The position numbers and the translations under genes were made by a program. Shown here in pieces: positions 60,575 through 64,000 of a stretch of 64,000 bases of DNA. Source of the stretch: Tritrichomonas musculus (taxonomy: Eukaryota > Parabasalia > Tritrichomonadida > Tritrichomonadidae); assembly GCA_039105265.1 (NCBI GenBank), contig JAPFFF010000020.1:2373001-2437000 (forward strand). Direction: 5' to 3'. The notes beneath the pieces were generated by a model that saw only the letters and a program-made list of their open reading frames with translations, ran no database searches and was not told where the DNA came from. The number at the start of each line of letters is the position of its first letter. The first letter of the stretch is position 1.

Positions 60575-61056
60575 ACAAAATCAATATCAGGGTCTGCTTC
60601 CAATACCAAATCTTGATGTTGACCAATGAATACATCAGGTTCCACAATATTGTATTTTTCACGTAATTTACCAATGAGATCCTTGGTGTTTATATTGGTT
60701 TTCTCAATCGAATAGTTGTAATACGGGCATTCCTTGAATTCATGTTTTTCGGTATTCCCATTTACGAAGAACTCATGCATGTTGATACTCAATTTACGTC
60801 TACTGTTGGATGTCAAATATATGTTCTCAAGGTTCATCTCCTTGAGCTTATCTGGGTAGAATCTAATGGTTTCAGTATTAGTCTGTAGTGATACATATAG
60901 GACCCTCGCAAGGTAAAGCGATTTCTTCAAACTGAATGGGAACTTGTCACATAATATTGCGAAATTACATTTTGAGAATTCATCAGGCTTTGATGATAGG
61001 GATATCAATGTGTTGATGTATTCGTAGACCTTGAAATGGGTTGTGGATGATTCCAT
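60571..61056 (-). CDS. Mav3 hypothetical, 161 aa
   Basis: ATG 61056 (MESSTTHFKVYEYIN). Mixed helix and strand with no catalytic motif I recognise; N-K-I-N type motifs absent, Cys at ~30, ~34 and ~109. It is tail to tail with the ATPase and is the only reverse-strand gene of Mav3, starting 91 bp inside the right TIR edge. A Maverick protease would be expected somewhere, but no His-Cys signature is visible here. Confidence 0.6.
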   Translation of the reverse strand: MESSTTHFKVYEYINTLISLSSKPDEFSKCNFAILCDKFPFSLKKSLYLARVLYVSLQTNTETIRFYPDKLKEMNLENIYLTSNSRRKLSINMHEFFVNGNTEKHEFKECPYYNYSIEKTNINTKDLIGKLREKYNIVEPDVFIGQHQDLVLEADPDIDFV

Positions 61057-61146
61057 TTGGTGGTGATAAAAAAATCAATATTCAAATTTAAAAATAGGTT
61101 TATTTTTGGGGTCGATGCGAATGCATAAATGCAAAAATAGTTAGGG

Positions 61147-61483
61147 GCCTTCTAAACTAGGGCAATAGTGGCGGTCATAAGTGAACATCTATATAGTCCC
61201 ATGATGCTGACCACTTATTCCTAGTCATGAGTATCAGTTGGTATCACAGTTAGTGTCAATTCAAAAATAGTTAGATGGCCTTCAAAACTAGGGCTGTAAT
61301 GGCGGTCATAAGTGGTCATAAGTGAACATCAATGTGACCCCATGATGCTGATCAATTATTCCTAGTTATGAGTATCAGTTAGTGTCAATTCAAAAATAGT
61401 TAGATGGCCTTCTAAATTAGGGCAGTAATGGCGGTCATAAGTGAATTTCTATCTGGTTGTCATCCGGAACACTCATCACTACT
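61147..61483. repeat. Mav3 right TIR, 337 bp
   Basis: Reverse complement of 53410-53746, ending CACTCATCACTACT-3' at the duplicated GAGCGA. Confidence 0.92.
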
Positions 61484-62169
61484 GAGCGATTATTTGCCAA
61501 GCCATATTACAGTAAGATCATTTTCTGTTCAACGTCAGGCAAGCTCGATAAGACAGCTGAGGTGTTATCCAAAAATGTTAAGACCCCAATTGAATACATT
61601 GCAGAGGATAATCTATTACCATACCTTAAGCGACATCTTAGACGAAAACTTAAATACTATGCTATGGTCAAACATGTGCTCTCTAAGATGGTTGAAACTA
61701 ATGAAGAAATGGCTAGAATCATCTCAAAGCATTCCTTGATGGAAATCGAAGATAGGATAGCTTATATAGCATCCAAGCTAGTTCAATATCAGACAGCCTC
61801 ATATCCATACAATACATTGCTCGTACTAGATGACGCTGCAGGCTCCCCATTACTTAAGAATGGTAATTCAGAACTATGTCGATTACTTACTAAGACCAGG
61901 CATTTTAATCTAACATGTATTATAGCCGTACAGACATTACGATTTGTTCACCTCAATGTTAAGCGATTAGCTACAGACATTATATGTTATAGTGGTTTCT
62001 CTAAAGAGGATTTCACCTCAATGTTACAACAGACACCTAACAATCTCGATGCAAAAACAACGACAGCTCAATATCTAAATCATAAAGGTCAACATGATCG
62101 ATTTATAATCAATATCACAGCAAATGAATCGCATTTTGAGGAATAAACTTATTTATTTTTAAAGAAAAC

Positions 62170-62589
62170 ATGGGATTCAAGAATTTCATCACTAGCGGTT
62201 GGAATCGACTTAAGAATGATGTCCATCAAGGACTTATTGGAGCTAAGAATGTTGCTCATAGAGTATGGAATGCTACTAAGAAAGGGCTTATTGGAGCTAA
62301 AAACTATGCAATGAATAATCCTAAAGCTATCGGTACAGTATTGCATGCTATCACTCCATTTGCTACGGCATTTAATCCAGCATTAGGAGCTATAACATCG
62401 ACAGGTGCAAATATATTTAGCCACATGCCTAAGGGATCTGTCACTGATAAGTTGGTTAAAATTAGTGAACAATTTGCTCGAGGTGAGTTAAAGCCTAGTG
62501 GGTCGACTACAGCTCAAGCAGCTGCAGATTCCCGTAAAGCTTCATCAAACAAGAGATCCATAAAATGGGTTCCTTATACTAAGGTTTAA
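62170..62589 (+). CDS. Mav2 small amphipathic/hydrophobic virion-type protein, 139 aa
   Basis: ATG 62170, nine bases after TATTTTT (62154-62160). G-A-K-N is repeated (L-I-G-A-K-N-V, L-I-G-A-K-N-Y), then a hydrophobic stretch A-I-T-P-F-A-T-A-F-N-P-A-L-G-A-I. Layout and place next to the capsid gene resemble the 84-aa protein of Mav1. Possibly a minor capsid or membrane-active protein. Confidence 0.6.
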   Translation: MGFKNFITSGWNRLKNDVHQGLIGAKNVAHRVWNATKKGLIGAKNYAMNNPKAIGTVLHAITPFATAFNPALGAITSTGANIFSHMPKGSVTDKLVKISEQFARGELKPSGSTTAQAAADSRKASSNKRSIKWVPYTKV

Positions 62590-62606
62590 CAACTTATAAA
62601 TTATAA

Positions 62607-62819
62607 ATGAGCGGTAGAGATAGAACCAATGCTTATAGATCAAGTAACTCTGTTATTATAGCAGGCCCAGGTACTATGTATAATGAAGTCACTAGATCAA
62701 GATCTATAACAAAGCAATATAATGATAACACTAATACGCATGCTGTAACAGTACCTTATATCAAGACACCTAAAAATCGCAAATCTAAGTCCAAATCACG
62801 TAAAAACAAAAATAAGTAA
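62607..62819 (+). CDS. Mav2 small basic protein, 70 aa
   Basis: ATG 62607 (MSGRDRTNAYRSSN). The C-terminus is K-N-R-K-S-K-S-K-S-R-K-N-K-N-K, strongly basic. It could bind DNA in the particle, as core proteins of adenovirus do; inference from charge only. It lies 17 bp after the previous gene and has no own TATTTTT box. Confidence 0.55.
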   Translation: MSGRDRTNAYRSSNSVIIAGPGTMYNEVTRSRSITKQYNDNTNTHAVTVPYIKTPKNRKSKSKSRKNKNK

Positions 62820-62853
62820 GTATTGTCCGTAAGAATATTTTTGTTGAAACCAA

Positions 62854-63450
62854 ATGAGCTCTAAGTATGTACGCGGTGTTAGGCGAAATCAAATCATCCA
62901 ACGATGGCTTCAAGGTATTGAAGACCCTGAATATGAGGTGTTTCCTACAAAAAAAGAGGGCAAATATATAGTCAAATTAAGAGAGAGTCCATGTAAAACA
63001 AATGAGTCAGCGGTAGTAGAAAATATACCAGACTGTCCTCAAGATGCCCCAGAGTCTGAACATATAGACCTCGATACACGGGAGCCTGAACCAGTAACTG
63101 TTCAGAGTACACCTCGATCTAGTACACCTCGATCTAGAGTAACTGTTATGAGATCCAATGGTGTTGACTCAACAATTAATCTCGAAATACTCGAACAATT
63201 AAGGAATCTTGGTGAAGAAATCCGCAATGACAGATTCAAGCGAGAACAGAAACAATATATCAAGCATGTTGTCAATAAAGAGATAAATAAGTCCAGAATA
63301 CGCAGCAAGTATGTCCCTGAGTTGTTCCCTGAAAATGAACCAGTTGATGAGCCACCTACTAAGTCAGAGCCAGATGTACCCCAAACAGATAACACTGTTG
63401 ATCAAGAACCACCTCCAGCCATATTTAAATCCCGTATCCGTAGGAATTAA
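62854..63450 (+). CDS. Mav2 conserved hypothetical, Pro/Glu-rich with basic N-terminus
   Basis: ATG 62854, eleven bases after TATTTTT (62836-62842). The N-terminus (R-R-N-Q-I-I-Q-R-W-L-Q-G-I) is basic; the middle holds S-T-P-R-S duplicated (R-S-S-T-P-R-S); then a predicted coiled coil (L-E-I-L-E-Q-L-R-N-L-G-E-E-I) and an acidic Pro-rich tail. Position beside the capsid gene matches the 128-aa Mav1 protein. Function unknown. Confidence 0.6.
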   Translation: MSSKYVRGVRRNQIIQRWLQGIEDPEYEVFPTKKEGKYIVKLRESPCKTNESAVVENIPDCPQDAPESEHIDLDTREPEPVTVQSTPRSSTPRSRVTVMRSNGVDSTINLEILEQLRNLGEEIRNDRFKREQKQYIKHVVNKEINKSRIRSKYVPELFPENEPVDEPPTKSEPDVPQTDNTVDQEPPPAIFKSRIRRN

Positions 63451-63493
63451 TTAATCTAAGGTGTTCAGGTCTGTATATTTTTCTCTCAAGTAA

Positions 63494-64000
63494 ATGACAT
63501 TCAACAATGAAGTGTTTCACAAAACATCAGCTGAGGTTAATACCCAAGTAGCTAGCTATTTCGATATAGTTGATAATGCTATAGCTATGTCTGACACTAA
63601 CAAGAAATATGTTATTGATGCCCAAGCTTCATACAGTCCATCTGCTCCCATTCATGCAGGTTCATTTACTACATTCATCATCAGCCCAACATGTGATAAC
63701 ACTGCTGACATTTATAATGGATTCATCAAAGCTAAACTAAAGATTAATGTAGATGTTGACACGCAATGTACTCAAGATATATCTAATTTCCAAGGTCACG
63801 CATTTAATAATTTATGGGTTGGATTCAAGGATGCTATGGATGCTGTCGAGAAATATGAAATCCTAGCTAATGGTATCTCTATCTATACTCAAAATTTTGG
63901 TCCTGAGGAATCATTTATTACAGCATGTGGAGCTAACGAAGCATCTAAGCGAGCTGATGTATACTCCAAGGTTCGACATTCAGATATATTCCGCCGAAAA
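63494..64000 (+). CDS. Mav2 major capsid protein, 5' part
   Basis: ATG 63494, eleven bases after TATTTTT (63476-63482); open to the window end (169 codons). It contains N-N-L-W-V-G-F-K-D-A and a following Y-E-I-L-A-N-G-I-S-I strand, matching the K-[IL]-F-V-G-F-K region of the other two capsid proteins. It gives the intact N-terminus that the Mav3 fusion lacks. Confidence 0.8.
   Translation, partial: MTFNNEVFHKTSAEVNTQVASYFDIVDNAIAMSDTNKKYVIDAQASYSPSAPIHAGSFTTFIISPTCDNTADIYNGFIKAKLKINVDVDTQCTQDISNFQGHAFNNLWVGFKDAMDAVEKYEILANGISIYTQNFGPEESFITACGANEASKRADVYSKVRHSDIFRRK

Larger units (their letters stand above)
53410..61483. mobile_element. Maverick/Polinton element 3 (Mav3), complete, 8074 bp, nested in Mav2
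   Basis: Bounded by 6-bp duplication GAGCGA and 337-bp terminal inverted repeats beginning 5'-AGTAGTGATGAGTG. Contents: 158-aa unknown, polymerase-capsid fusion, conserved 212-aa protein, small membrane protein, packaging ATPase and a reverse-strand 161-aa unknown. Integrase is absent and the polymerase is truncated, so mobility needs another element. At 8 kb it is shorter than typical Mavericks (about 15-25 kb), consistent with internal deletion. Confidence 0.93.
53206..62146 (+). pseudogene. Mav2 packaging ATPase gene split by Mav3
   Basis: The 5' piece 53206-53409 (68 codons) ends in Walker A (L-I-G-K-M-G-A-G-K-S) and the following helix. The 3' piece resumes at 61490 and ends at 62146 (218 codons), carrying Walker B (T-L-L-V-L-D-D-A-A-G-S) and the sensor strand (C-I-I-A-V-Q-T). 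The break is exactly at a 6-bp duplication GAGCGA (53404-53409, 61484-61489). Without the insert the gene would have normal length (about 286 residues) in one frame, so the loss is due only to the insertion and is probably recent. Confidence 0.9.
49641..64000. mobile_element. Maverick/Polinton element 2 (Mav2), right part outside window
   Basis: Starts 5'-AGGGTGGCTACGAGC directly within the mariner transposase; Polinton termini characteristically begin with AG. In-window genes: three unknown proteins, integrase, packaging ATPase (split), small virion-type protein, a basic protein, a Lys/Pro-rich protein and the capsid gene. The polymerase and right TIR must lie outside. The 6-bp target duplication cannot be checked without the right end. 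Confidence 0.85.

Noticed and set aside
1-64000. CRISPR arrays, bacterial operons or riboswitches
   Set aside because: Tandem arrays lack repeat-spacer structure, and gene content and composition are eukaryotic/Maverick throughout.

Overview
The window looks like nuclear DNA of a trichomonad (Parabasalia). The evidence is very AT-rich intergenic DNA, densely packed Maverick/Polinton elements, ankyrin proteins with a DUF3447-type N-terminus, BspA-like leucine-rich repeats, no recognisable GT-AG introns, and a tRNA-Tyr with a short intron. The species cannot be fixed from sequence alone. Few cellular genes are present; most of the window is mobile DNA in several nested layers.

Layout. (1) 1-~14780 is the right part of a Maverick (here Mav1): major capsid protein (cut by the window start), small virion-type protein, packaging ATPase, an FG-GAP-like protein, a fibre-like membrane protein, DDE-type integrase and a protein-primed DNA polymerase B. 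(2) 15027-24313 holds the cellular genes: a tomosyn/Lgl-type protein, a frameshifted CUE-Smr gene, an unrecognised ubiquitin-fold-like protein, and an ankyrin-kinase gene whose ankyrin region is a 188-bp tandem array with stops in every unit. (3) 24314-33566 is mostly non-coding: small TIR elements with TA target sites, a decayed PARP gene, and a large inverted repeat with two 1552-bp arms that appear identical. (4) 33640-36052 has a small unknown gene and a DUF3447-ankyrin gene with the same 188-bp units. (5) 36162-43023 is a tRNA-Tyr gene with a 6.6-kb R2-type non-LTR retrotransposon at its 3' end, followed by an internally deleted 120-bp copy. (6) 43024-49080 is AT-rich DNA with gene fragments and nested MITEs. 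(7) 49081-64000: a Tc1/mariner transposase gene is broken by a second Maverick (Mav2), whose packaging ATPase gene is itself split by an 8074-bp third Maverick (Mav3) with 337-bp TIRs and a GAGCGA target duplication.

How the genes fit together. The Mavericks encode a virus-like set (capsid, packaging ATPase, polymerase, integrase), with a recurrent TATTTTT box just upstream of many start codons in Mav2 and Mav3. Mav3 is defective: its polymerase lacks the whole polymerase domain and is fused in frame to the capsid protein, and it has no integrase. The retrotransposon is the most unusual item. It carries three C2H2 fingers, RT and a restriction-like endonuclease, it has apparently used the tRNA-Tyr 3' end as target at least twice, and its N-terminus contains eighteen 18-residue repeats. 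All functional statements rest on reading motifs by eye; no database search was run.
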